From Maribacter dokdonensis DSW-8 (GTDB lineage: Bacteria > Bacteroidota > Bacteroidia > Flavobacteriales > Flavobacteriaceae): a stretch of 64,000 nt of DNA. Below are positions 49,064-62,000 of this stretch, in pieces; positions within the stretch are counted from its first letter, which is position 1; every line of letters starts with the position of its first letter. The stretch lies in assembly GCF_001447995.1 (NCBI RefSeq), contig NZ_LDPE01000001.1:744001-808000 (forward strand), given 5' to 3'. The translations under genes and the position numbers were made by a program. The notes under the pieces are model-generated. The model had not been told where the DNA came from, searched no databases, and saw nothing but the letters and a program-made list of their open reading frames with translations.

Positions 49064-50002
49064 TTAAAAGAATCTTGGAGTGAGAATATTTTTGTAATTA
49101 GTCAAAAATTCAAACCTTAAAAAAATCTCAAAAGATCCGTCGTTGAATGAAGTACTCCCTAGTTCTGTAATTTCACGGTCATAGGCAAGTCCGAGCATTA
49201 GTTTTTCATTTAATTGAAAACCAACTAGTGCACTTAGTGCGGCATTCCATCTGTAAGCTGCCCCTAACGAAAATGTATCGTTCAACAATACTGTAGCAGA
49301 GAGATCTGCTTGTAGAGGTGCGCCTTCTACAGCTTTAAAAAGTAATGCTGGTTTTAATTTTAAATCTGGGTTTACCTCAAAAACGTAACCTGTAATTAGG
49401 TACCAGTTCATACGTTCTTGTGCTATATAGGAATTACTGTTCCCAGAAGAATCAAAGTGTTCTGTTTCCAGAAAATTAGGTATTGAAAGACCAGCATAAA
49501 ATTGTTCCGTATGGTAATACACCCCCGCACCAAAATTTGGTGAAAACTTCTTGTCTATGTTCGTTTGACCTAACGCTGCGGTAGACGGGTCATAATTTCT
49601 TAACTTATTAAAATCAATATTTAAAAAATGCCCACCAGCTTTTAATCCAAAAGACAATTTTCCATTTTCAGAAGTAGGTATGGTATAGGAAAAAACGGCA
49701 TCAAAATAAGTATCTTGGTTGGTACCATTACCTATTTCATCGTTTACGATGGAAAGACCCAGCCCTACCCTTTCAGAAATAGGACTATGTACATTGAGTG
49801 TTTGGGTTGTTGGGGCTCCATCTAAACCCACCCATTGTGAACGGTGCAAAGCAGCAATACTAAGAACACCTCTTGAACCAGCATAGCCAGGGTTCACCGC
49901 TACCGTATTATACATATACTGGGTATACTGCGCATCTTGTTGAGCATTAATAGTACAAAAAGAAGCGAGAAAAATTAAGAAAATTATAAGTTGATTCTTC
50001 AT
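49064..50002 (-). CDS. PorP/SprF family T9SS outer-membrane protein
   Basis: A 312-residue protein with a signal peptide (1-20, TINA-Q). The family opening is QDAQYTQYMYNTVAVNPGYAGSRGVLSIAALHRSQWVGLDGAPTTQTLNVHSPI. A 14-or-so-strand barrel follows (LSFGLKAGGHFLNIDFNKL, FSPNFGAGVYYHTEQFYAGLSIPNFL) and ends LRFEFLTNY. PorP/SprF proteins tether or guide the secretion of T9SS substrates with type B C-terminal domains; SprF does so for the gliding adhesin SprB. Here the gene is 30 bases downstream of just such an adhesin gene, so the two form an export pair. Confidence 0.93.
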   Translation of the reverse strand: MKNQLIIFLIFLASFCTINAQQDAQYTQYMYNTVAVNPGYAGSRGVLSIAALHRSQWVGLDGAPTTQTLNVHSPISERVGLGLSIVNDEIGNGTNQDTYFDAVFSYTIPTSENGKLSFGLKAGGHFLNIDFNKLRNYDPSTAALGQTNIDKKFSPNFGAGVYYHTEQFYAGLSIPNFLETEHFDSSGNSNSYIAQERMNWYLITGYVFEVNPDLKLKPALLFKAVEGAPLQADLSATVLLNDTFSLGAAYRWNAALSALVGFQLNEKLMLGLAYDREITELGSTSFNDGSFEIFLRFEFLTNYKNILTPRFF

Positions 50003-50032
50003 AATTAATTTTACTGTTTCAATAGTTCTTTT

Positions 50033-53000
50033 TTATCTATTAATATACAGGTAACCGTTCATTGATTTGTTCTGTTGATCATTTGCATAATCAATTATGT
50101 AGAAGTAAACACCTACTGGTAACTCATCATTCTTTTTTATGGTCACCCTACCGTTTGACAACCCTTTAAAAGCATTACCATTATTGTCGTATCCGCTCGT
50201 TTCAAATACTAGAACTCCCCATCTGTTATAAATTTTGACGGTATTGTTAGGGAAAGATTCAATATTTGTAATTGTAAATACTCCTTCGTTTACATTTGGA
50301 TTTAGTAAATCGCTTTCTATACTAATGTCGCAAATAGCACCAATAGGTGGTGTTCCTCCATTAGAACTACAACCATCTAATGGATCTGTATTGTCACTAA
50401 TTTCTTGACCATCAGAAATACCATCACCGTCTGTATCTGCATTTTCTGGATCTGTGCCTAATGTGTTTTCTTCTTCTGTAGATAAACCATCATTATCACA
50501 GTCGCTAGTAGTTAAAGGTGTTCCATTAACTGAGTCACAGTCATCCAATGGGCTTGTAGCATCTATTACTTCTTCACCATCATTAATACCATCACCGTCT
50601 GTGTCTGGATCAATTGGATTTGTGCCCAGATCAACCTCTTCACCATCTGTTAATCCATCATTATCAGTATCAGCATTGTTCGGGTCAGTACCTAATGAAG
50701 CTTCCTCATCTGTGGTAAGATTATCTAAGTCGCAATCACTGGTACCTAACGGAGTGCCTGCAATAGAATCACAATCGTCTAAAGGATTAGTTGAATTTAA
50801 TACTTCTTGACCATCATTAATGCCATCTCCATCCGAATCAGGGTTATTAGGATCTGTTCCTAAATTATTTTCCTCATCATTGGTTAATCCGTCATTATCT
50901 GGATCATTATCCACTACATCAACCATATAAGATTTGGTTTCGCTTACTGTAGTGCTATTACCTGCGTTATCTAAAACTGTAAGGCTTACTTCAATTGAAG
51001 TGTCATTATCCGCTACCAAATCACTTCCAGGAACATCAATACTAAAGTTACCTAGAGCATCTACCGTGCCTGAATAAATGTTACCATTTACGACTATGGT
51101 TACTGGATCATTCTCATTAAAATCTCCATTTACCGTTCCTGTAATTGAAATTGTAGAACCAGCTTCAGTTGCATTGATGCTATTATCACTTGTAATATCA
51201 TCAACAGTTACCGTTACCCCAGGTACTGTTACATCTACGTTATATGCTTTTATTTCTGTGGATGTGCCTGTATTTCCGTTGATGTCTGTCGTAGAAATAC
51301 TTCCATCTACAGCGGCATCCACATCTGCTGCCAAGGCACTTCCAGGAATGTTGATACTATAGTCACCGGCTGCATCAACAGTTCCCGTATAATTTGTTCC
51401 GTTAACAGTTAAGGTTACCGTATCCCCAGCATTGAAGTCACCTGAAACGGTTCCTGTCACCGCTACGTTAGCTCCTGCTTCCGTAGCGTTCAGGATGTTG
51501 TCCGCCGTAATATTGTCAATCACTAATACCGGAGCTGGGTTTACCAAATCTACAGTATATGTTTTTGTTTCAGTAACGGTAGAACTATTTCCCGCTCCAT
51601 CAGTTGTGGTTATACTACCGTCCAATGTTGTATCTGGGTCCGCAGCTAATTTACTGCCAGGTACATCAATACTATAATCACCAGCTGCATCGACAATTCC
51701 TGTATAATCCGTTCCGTCCACAGTCAAGGTAACGGAGTCACCAGTATTGAAATCACCTGTAACATTACCCGTTACCGCAACATCGGCGGCAGCTTCCGTA
51801 GCGTTCAGGATGTTATCTGCAGTGATATCGTCTATTGCCAATACTGGGACTGGTAGTGTAGTGATATGCTGAATATCCCTTTTTGCTTGCGTTGCGGAGT
51901 TTCCGGCAACATCGTTTACATCCGCAGTGATTGTTTCATTAGCATCCAAAGCTTGTGCTTCAAGAGCCGTAATATCAAAAGTCCACGTATTTCCTGTAAC
52001 TACAGGAGAATAGGTTGTACCATTTAAGACCACAGTAGCTACTTGATTATCTTCTACATTGGTCGTTGTACCAGAGATAGTCACAGGACTATCATCTTCC
52101 GTTGCGTTGATGATATCATCAAGAGCTACTACATTTATTGCGATAGCTGGTGATGTGGTATCCACACTGTACACTTGCGTATCGGTAGCTGTTGCAGAGT
52201 TTCCTGCAGTATCGGTCGTAGTTACACTACCGTCCACTGTTGTATCCGGGTCCGCAGCTAATTTACTACCAGGAACATCAATGCTATAATCACCAGCTGC
52301 ATCGACAGTTCCGGTATAATCTGTACCGTCCACAGTTAAAGTAACGGTGTCCCCGGTATTGAAATCCCCAGAAACCGTTCCTGTTACCGCAACATCCGCA
52401 CTAGCTTCCGAAGCGTTCAGGATGTTATCCGCGGTAATATCGTCTATTGCCAATACTGGGACTGGTAGTGTAGCGTCATATTGAATATCACGAGTTGCTT
52501 GCGAAGCAGCATTACCTCCGAGGTCGCTTACATCTGCAGTTATTGTTTCCGTAGGGTCCAAGGCTTGTATATCTACTACAGGTACATCTAATGTCCAAGT
52601 ATTTCCTGAAACAGTTGCCGTATAGTTTTCTCCATTTAAGGTCACCGTTACTACTTGTCCATCTTCGACATTAGTGGTGGTTCCAGAGATAGTTACCGGA
52701 CTGTCATCTTCCGTTGCGTTGATGATATCATCAACGGCAACTGTATTGATTGTAATAACAGGAGCAGCAGTATCTACGCTATACACTTGCGTGTCGGTAG
52801 CACTTGCGGAATTTCCAGCGGTATCGGTTGTGGTAACACTACCATCCACAGTAGTATCCGCATCCGCAGCCAACTTACTTCCAGGAACATCAATGCTATA
52901 ATCACCAGCTGCATCGACAGTTCCGGTATAATCTGTACCGTCCACAGTCAAGGTAACGGTGTCCCCGGTATTGAAATCCCCAGAAACCGTTCCTGTTACC

Positions 53001-56000
53001 GCAACATCCGCACTAGCTTCCGCAGCGTTCAGGATGTTATCCGCGGTAATATCGTCTATTGCTAAAACTGGAACAGGTACTGTAGCGTCATATTGAATAT
53101 CACGAGTTGCTTGCGAAGCAGCATTACCTCCGAGGTCGCTTACATCTGCAGTTATTGTTTCCGTAGGGTCCAAGGCTTGTATATCTACTACAGGTACATC
53201 TAATGTCCAAGTATTTCCTGAAACAGTTGCCGTATAGTTTTCTCCATTTAAGGTCACCGTTACTACTTGTCCATCTTCGACATTAGTGGTGGTTCCAGAG
53301 ATAGTTACCGGACTGTCATCTTCCGTTGCGTTGATGATATCATCAACGGCAACTGTATTGATTGTAATAACAGGAGCAGCAGTATCTACGCTATACACTT
53401 GCGTGTCGGTAGCACTTGCGGAATTTCCAGCGGTATCGGTTGTGGTAACACTACCATCCACAGTAGTATCCGCATCCGCAGCCAACTTACTTCCAGGTAT
53501 ATCGATACTGTATGCGCCAAGCGCATCCACAGTTCCTGTATAATCGGTACCATCCACAGTCAAGGTAACGGTGTCCCCGGTATTGAAATCACCCGAAACC
53601 GTTCCCGTTACCGCTACATCGGCAGCAGCCTCCGTAGCGTTCAGGATGTTGTCAGCGGTGATGTCGTCTATTGCCAATACTGGGACTGGTAGTGTAGTGA
53701 TATGTTGAATATCACGAGTTGCTTGTGTTGCAGAATTCCCAGCAACATCACTTACATCTGCAGTGATTGTTTCCGTAGCATCCAAAGCTTGCGCTTCAAG
53801 AGCAGTGATATCGAATGTCCATGTATTTCCTGTAACTAAAGGAGAATAGGTTGTACCATTTAATACTACAGTAGCTGCTTGATTATCTTCCACATTGGTT
53901 GTTGTACCAGAGATAGTCACAGGACTATCGTCTTCGGTAGCATTGATAATATCATCAAGAGCAACAACATTAATAGCAATAGTTGGTGTCGTAACATCAT
54001 GTTGAATATCCCTAGTTGCTTGTGTTGCCGAGTTTCCGGCAACATCATCTACATCCGCAGTAATAGTTTCATTGGCATCTAAAGCTTGCGCTTCTAGAGC
54101 AGTGATATCGAATGTCCACGTATTTCCCGTAACCACAGGAGAATAGGTTGTTCCATTTAAGACCACAGTAACGGTCTGACCATCTTCTACATTGGTAGTT
54201 GTTCCGTTAATGGTTACCGGACTGTCATCTTCCGTAGCGTTGATAATGTCATCCCCGGCTACTACATTGATAGCGATAGTAGGCGAAGTAACATCATGTT
54301 GGATATCCCTAGTTGCTTGTGTTGCCGAGTTTCCAGCAACATCACTTACATCCGCAGTGATGGTTGCATTGGCAGGAAGTGCCTGTGCATCCAGAGCAGG
54401 AATATCCAAGGTCCATATATTACCGGAAACGATGGTAGTATAAGTTTCCCCGTTCAAGGTAACTGTAACGGTCTGACCATCTTCGACGTTAGTCGTTGTT
54501 CCGTTAATGGTTACCGGACTGTCATCTTCCGTAGCATTGATGATATCATCCCCGGCTACGACATTTACTGTAATAGCAGGCGATGTGGTATCCACACTAT
54601 ACACTTGCGTATCGATAGCTGTTGCAGAATTACCTGCAGTGTCCGTTGTAGTTACACTACCATCCACTGTTGTGTCAGGGTCTGCAGCTAATTTACTGCC
54701 AGGAACATCTATACTATAATCACCGGCCGCATCAACGGTTCCAGTATAATCGGTTCCGTCAACCGTCAAGGTTACCGTGTCACCATCGTTAAAGTCACCC
54801 GTAACGTTACCCGTTACCGCAACATCTGCAGCAGCTTCCGTTGCGTTCAGGATGTTGTCAGCTGTGATATCGTCTATGTTCAAGGTTATTGCAGGTGCAA
54901 CAGTATCCACACTATACACTTGTGTATCCGTTGCCGTTGCAGAATTTCCTGCAGTATCGGTCGTAGTTACACTACCGTCCACTGTTGTATCTGGGTCCGC
55001 AGCTAATTTACTGCCAGGTACATCGATGCTGTATGCACCCAATGCATCAACAGTTCCCGTATAATTTGTTCCGTCAACAATCAAGGTAACCGTATCCCCA
55101 GCGTTGAAGTCACCTGAAACGGTTCCTGTTACCGCTACGTCCGCTCCTGCTTCCGTAGCGTTCAGGATATTGTCCGCCGTAATATTGTCAATCACTAATA
55201 CCGGAGCTGGGTTTACCAAATCTACAGTATATGTTTTTGTTTCAGTAACGGTAGAACTATTACCCGCTCCATCAGTTGTGGTTACACTACCGTCCACGGT
55301 AGAATCGCCATCCGCGGCAAGTGCCGAACCAGGAACATCGATACTATAATCACCAGCTGCATCGACAGTTCCTGTGTAATCCGTTCCGTCCACAGTTAAA
55401 GTTACGGTGTCTCCAGTATTGAAATCACCAGATACGGTTCCAGTAACTGTTACATCTGCAGCAGCTTCCGTAGCGTTCAGGATGTTGTCCGCAGTGATAT
55501 CGTCTATATTTAGTGTGATGTTTGGAAGCGTAGCATCATGCTGAATATCACGCGTTGCCTGTGTTGCGGAGTTTCCGGCAAAGTCGTTTACATCCGCGGT
55601 GATGGCTGCATTGGCAGGAAGTGCCTGTGCATCCAGAGCGGGAATATCCAAGGTCCACGTATTACCGGAAACGGTAGCGTTATAGGTTTCCCCGTTCAAG
55701 GTAACCGTAACCGTTTGTCCATCTTCCACATTGGTAGTTGTTCCGTTAATCGTTACCGGACTGTCATCTTCCTTGGCATTGATGATATCATCCCCGGCTA
55801 CAATATTTACAGTAATAGCAGGTGATGTGGTATCAATACTGTACACTTGCGTATCGGTAGCTGTTGCAGAGTTTCCTGCAGTATCGGTTGTGGTTACACT
55901 ACCGTCCACGGTTGTATCTGGATCTACAGCTAATTTACTGCCAGGAACATCGATACTATAATCACCAGCTGCATCGACAGTTCCTGTGTAATCAGTTCCG

Positions 56001-59000
56001 TCCACAGTTAAAGTAACGGTATCACCATTGTTAAAGTCACCCGTAACGTTACCCGTTACCGCAACATCGGCAGCAGCTTCCGTAGCGTTTAGGATGTTGT
56101 CCGCAGTTATCTCATCAATAACAATAACAGGAATAGGAAGAACAGCATCATGCTGAATATCTCTAGTTTCTTGCGTTGCAGAGTTTCCGGCAAAGTCGTT
56201 TACATCCGCGGTGATGGTTGCATTGGCAGGAAGTGCTTGTGCATCCAGAGCGGGAATATCCAAGGTCCATGTATCACCGGAAACAGTAGCGTTATAGGTT
56301 TCCCCGTTCAAGGTAACCGTAACGGTCTGACCATCTTCTACATTGGTAGTTGTTCCGTTAATCGTTACCGGACTGTCATCTTCCTTGGCATTGATGATAT
56401 CATCCCCGGCTACAATATTTACTGTAATAGCAGGTGATGTGGTATCCACACTATACACTTGCCTATCGGTAGCTGTTGCAGAATTTCCAGCAGTATCGGT
56501 TGTAGTTAAACTACCGTCCACTGTTGTATCTGGGTCTGCAACTAATTTACTGCCAGGTACATCGATGCTATAATCACCGGCTGCATTAACGATTCCCGAA
56601 TAATCGGTTCCATCAACGGTCAAGGTTACCGTATCACCTGTATTGAAATCACCCGTAACATTACCCGATACCGCAACATCGGCGGCAGCTTCCGTAGCGT
56701 TCAAGATATTATCCGCAGTGATATCGTCTATATTTAGTGTGATGTTTGGAAGCGTAGCATCATGCTGAATATCACGCGTTACCTGTGTTGCAGGATTACC
56801 GCCAAGGTCGCTTACATCCGCGGTGATGGTTGCATTGTCAGGAAGTGCCTGTGCATCCAGAGCAGGAATATCCAAAGTCCATGTATTACCGGAAACGGTG
56901 GTAGTATAAGTTTCCCCGTTCAAGGTAACCGTAATGGTCTGACCATCTTCTACATTGGTAGTTGTTCCGTTAATCGTTACCGGACTGTCATCTTCCGTTG
57001 CGTTGATGATATCATCCCCGGCTACTACATTGATTGCGATAGCTGGTGATGTGGTATCCACACTATACACTTGTGTATCGGTAGCTGTTGCAGAGTTTCC
57101 TGCAGTATCGGTCGTAGTTACACTACCATCAACTGTGGTATCTGGGTCTGCAGCTAATTTACTGCCAGGAACATCGATACTATAATCACCGGCTGCATCA
57201 ACGGTTCCAGTATAATCGGTTCCGTCCACAGTCAAAATAACGGTGTCTCCAGTATTGAAATCACCTGTAACGTTGCCCGTTACCGCAACATCGGCGGCAG
57301 CCTCCGTAGCGTTCAGGATATTGTCCGCAGTGATATCGTCTATATTTAGTGCGATGCTTGGAGGTGTAGCATCATGCTGAATGGCACGGCTAGCCTGTGT
57401 TGCAGGATTACCACCAAGATCACTTACATCCGCGGTGATGGTTGCATTGGCAGGAAGTGCCTGTGCATCCAGAACAGGAATATCCAAGGTCCATGTATTA
57501 CCGGAAACGATGGTAGAATAAGTTTCCCCGTTCAAGGTAACCGTAACGGTCTGACCATCTTCTACATTGGTCGTTGTTCCGTTAATGGTTACCGGACTGT
57601 CATCTTCAGTTGCATTGATGATATCATCCCCGGCTACTACATTTATTGCGATAGCTGGTGATGTGGTATCCACACTGTACACTTGCGTATCGGTAGCTGT
57701 TGCAGAGTTTCCAGCAGTATCGGTTGTGGTTACACTACCGTCCACTGTTGTATCCGGGTCTGCAGTTAATTTACTGCCAGGTACATCGATGCTATAATCA
57801 CCAGCTGCATCGACAGTTCCTGTGTAATCTGTTCCGTCCACTGTTAAAGTTACCGTATCACCTGTATTGAAATCACCCGTAACGTTACCCGTTACCGTAA
57901 CATCGGCGGCAGCTTCCGTAGCGTTCAGGATGTTGTCAGCTGTGATATCGTCTATTGCCAATACTGGGACTGGTAGTGTTGTGATATGTTGAATATCTCT
58001 AGTTGCCCGTGTTGCGGAGTTTCCGGCAACATCATCTACATCTGCAGTGATAGTTTCATTGGCATCTAAAGCCTGTGCTTCCAGAGCAGAAATATCGAAT
58101 GTCCAAGTATTTCCTGTAACTACAGGGGAATAGGTTGTTCCGTTTAGGACCACAGTTGCTACTTGGTTATCTTCTACATTGGTAGTTGTACCGGAGATAG
58201 TCACTGGACTATCGTCTTCCGTGGCATTGATAATGTCATCTCCAGCTACAACATTAATTGTAATAGTAGGAGCAGTAGTATCCACACTATACACTTGTGT
58301 ATCGGTAGCTGTTGCAGAGTTTCCAGCAGTATCGGTCGTAGTTACACTACCATCCACTGTGGTATCCGGGTCTGCAGCTAATTTACTGCCAGGAACATCG
58401 ATACTATAATCACCGGCCGCATCGACAGTTCCTGTGTAATCTGTACCGTCTACAGTCAAGGTAACGGTGTCACCATTGTTAAAGTCACCCGTAACGTTAC
58501 CCGTTACTGCAACATCGGCAGCAGCTTCCGTAGCGTTCAAGATATTGTCCGCAGTGATATCGTCTATGTTCAAGTTTATCGCAGGAAGAACATCATCATG
58601 CTGAATATCCCTAGTTGCCTGTGTTGCAGGATTACCACCAAGGTCGCTTACATCCGCGGTGATGGTTGCATTGTCAGGAAGTGCCTGTGCTTCCAGAGCG
58701 GGAATATCCAAGGTCCATGTATTACCGGAAACGGTTGTAGTATAAGTTTCCCCGTTCAAGGTAACCGTAACGGTCTGACCATCTTCTACATTGGTTGTTG
58801 TACCGGAAATAGTCACTGGACTGTCATCTTCTGTTGCATTGATAATATCATCCACCGCTACAACATTTATGGTGATAGTAGGTGTCGTAACATCATGCTG
58901 AATATCTCTAGTTGCTTGTGTTGCAGAGTTTCCAGCAACATCACTTACATCCGCAGTGATTGTTTCATTGGCATCCAAAGCTTGCGCTTCAAGAGCAGTA

Positions 59001-62000
59001 ATATCAAAAGTCCAAGTATTTCCTGTAACTACAGGGGAATAGGTTGTTCCGTTTAGGACCACAGTTGCTACTTGGTTATCTTCTACATTGGTAGTTGTAC
59101 CGGAGATAGTCACTGGACTATCGTCTTCCGTGGCATTGATAATGTCATCTCCAGCTACAACATTAATTGTAATAGTAGGAGCAGTAGTATCCACACTATA
59201 CACTTGTGTATCGGTAGCTGTTGCAGAATTTCCAGCAGTATCGGTCGTAGTTACACTACCGTCCACTGTGGTATCCGGGTCTGCAGCTAATTTACTGCCA
59301 GGTACATCGATGCTATAATCACCAGCTGCATCCACAGTCCCCGTATAATCTGTTCCGTCCACAGTTAAAGTAACAGTGTCTCCAGTATTGAAATCACCAG
59401 ATACGGTTCCAGTAACTGTTACATCGGCGGCAGCTTCCGTAGCGTTCAAGATATTGTCCGCAGTGATATCGTCTATGTTCAAGGTTATTACAGGTGCAAC
59501 AGTATCCACACTATACGCTTGCGTATCGGTAGCTGTTGCAGAATTGCCAGCAGTATCCGTAGTGGTTACACTACCGTCCACTGTGGTATCCGGGTCTGCA
59601 GCTAATTTACTGCCAGGTACATCGATACTATAATCACCAGCTGCGTTGACAGTTCCCGTATAATCGGTTCCGTCCACAGTTAAAGTAACAGTGTCTCCAG
59701 TATTGAAATCACCCGTAACGTTACCAGTTACCGCAACATCTGCAGCAGCTTCTGTAGCGTTCAAGATATTGTCCGCTGTGATATCGTCTATTGTCAATAC
59801 TGGGACTGGTGGTGTAGTGATATGCTGAATATCACGAGTTGCTTGTGTTGCCGAGTTTCCGGCAACATCACTTACATCTGCAGTTATTGTTTCATTGGCA
59901 TCTAAAGCTTGCGCTTCAAGAGCAGTGATATCAAAAGTCCACGTATTTCCTGTAACCACAGGAGAATAAGTTGTTCCATTTAAGACCACAGTAACGGTCT
60001 GACCATCTTCTACATTGGTAGTTGTTCCGTTAATCGTTACCGGACTATCGTCTTCCGTGGCGTTGATGATATCATCCACCGCTACTACATTTATTGCGAT
60101 AGTTGGTGAAGTTGCATCTACCGAATAGACTTGTGTATCCGTTGCCGTTGCAGAATTTCCTGCAGTATCGGTCGTAGTTACACTACCGTCCACTATTGTA
60201 TCCGGGTCCGCAGCTAATTTACTGCCAGGAACAAGAATACTATAATCACCGGCCGCATCGACGGTTCCTGTATAATCTGTACCGTCCACAGTCAAGGTAA
60301 CGGTGTCTCCAGTGTTGAAATCACCCGTAACGTTACCCGTTACCGTAACATCGGCAGCAGCTTCCGTGGCGTTCAGGATGTTGTCCGCTGTGATATCGTC
60401 TATGTTCAAGGTTATCGCAGGTGCAACAGTATCCACACTGTACGCTTGTGTATCGGTAGCTGTTGCAGAATTTCCAGCAGTATCGGTTGTAGTTACACTA
60501 CCGTCCACTGTGGTATCCGGGTCTGCAGCTAATTTACTGCCAGGTACATCGATGCTATAATCACCAGCTGCATCCACAGTCCCCGTATAATCTGTTCCGT
60601 CCACAGTTAAAGTAACAGTGTCTCCAGTATTGAAATCACCCGTAACGTTACCAGTAACTGTTACATCTGCAGCAGCTTCCGTAGCGTTCAAGATATTGTC
60701 CGCAGTGATATCGTCTATGTTCAAGGTTATTACAGGTGCAACAGTATCCACACTATACGCTTGCGTATCGGTAGCTGTTGCAGAATTGCCAGCAGTATCC
60801 GTAGTGGTTACACTACCGTCCACTGTGGTATCCGGGTCTGCAGCTAATTTACTGCCAGGTACATCGATACTATAATCACCAGCTGCGTTGACAGTTCCCG
60901 TATAATCGGTTCCGTCCACAGTTAAATTAACAGTGTCTCCAGTATTGAAATCACCCGTAACGTTACCAGTTACCGCAACATCTGCAGCAGCTTCCGTTGC
61001 GTTCAAGATATTGTCCGCTGTGATATCGTCTATTGTCAATACTGGGACTGGTGGTGTAGTGATATGCTGAATATCACGAGTTGCTTGTGTTGCCGAGTTT
61101 CCGGCAACATCACTTACATCTGCAGTTATTGTTTCATTGGCATCTAAAGCTTGCGCTTCAAGAGCAGTGATATCAAAAGTCCACGTATTTCCTGTAACCA
61201 CAGGAGAATAAGTTGTTCCATTTAAGACCACAGTTGCCACTTGGTTATCTTCTACATTTGTAGTTGTACCGGATATAGTCACTGGACTATCATCTTCGGT
61301 AGCGTTGATAATATCATCCACCGCTACTACATTGATAGCGATAGTTGGTGCAGTTGCATCTACACTATACATATGTGTATCCGTTGCTGTTGCAGAATTG
61401 CCAGCAGTATCCGTAGTAGTTACACTACCGTCCACTGTTGTATCACCATCCGCAGCTAATTTACTGCCAGGTACATCGATACTATAGTCACCGGCCGAAT
61501 CGACAGTTCCTGTATAATCCGTTCCGTCAACCGTCAAGGTTACCGTGTCACCATCGTTAAAGTCACCCGTAACGTTACCCGTTACCGCAACATCTGCGGC
61601 AGCTTCCGTAGCGTTCAAGATATTGTCCGCAGTGATATCGTCTATGTTCAAGGTCATTGCAGGTGCAACAGTATCCACACTATACACATGTGTATCCGTT
61701 GCTGTGGCAGAATTGCCAGCAGTATCCGTAGTGGTTACACTACCGTCCACTGTTGTATCTGGGTCTGCTGATAATTTACTGCCAGGTACATCGATGCTAT
61801 AATCACCGGCTGCATCAACGGTTCCTGTATAATCAGTTCCGTCCACGGTTAAAGTTACGGTGTCTCCTGTATTGAAATCACCCGTAACGTTACCCGTTAC
61901 CGCAACATCGGCGGCAGCTTCCGTAGCGTTCAAGATGTTGTCCGCAGTGATATCGTCTATGTTCAAGGTTATCGCAGGTGCTACGGTATCCACACTATAC

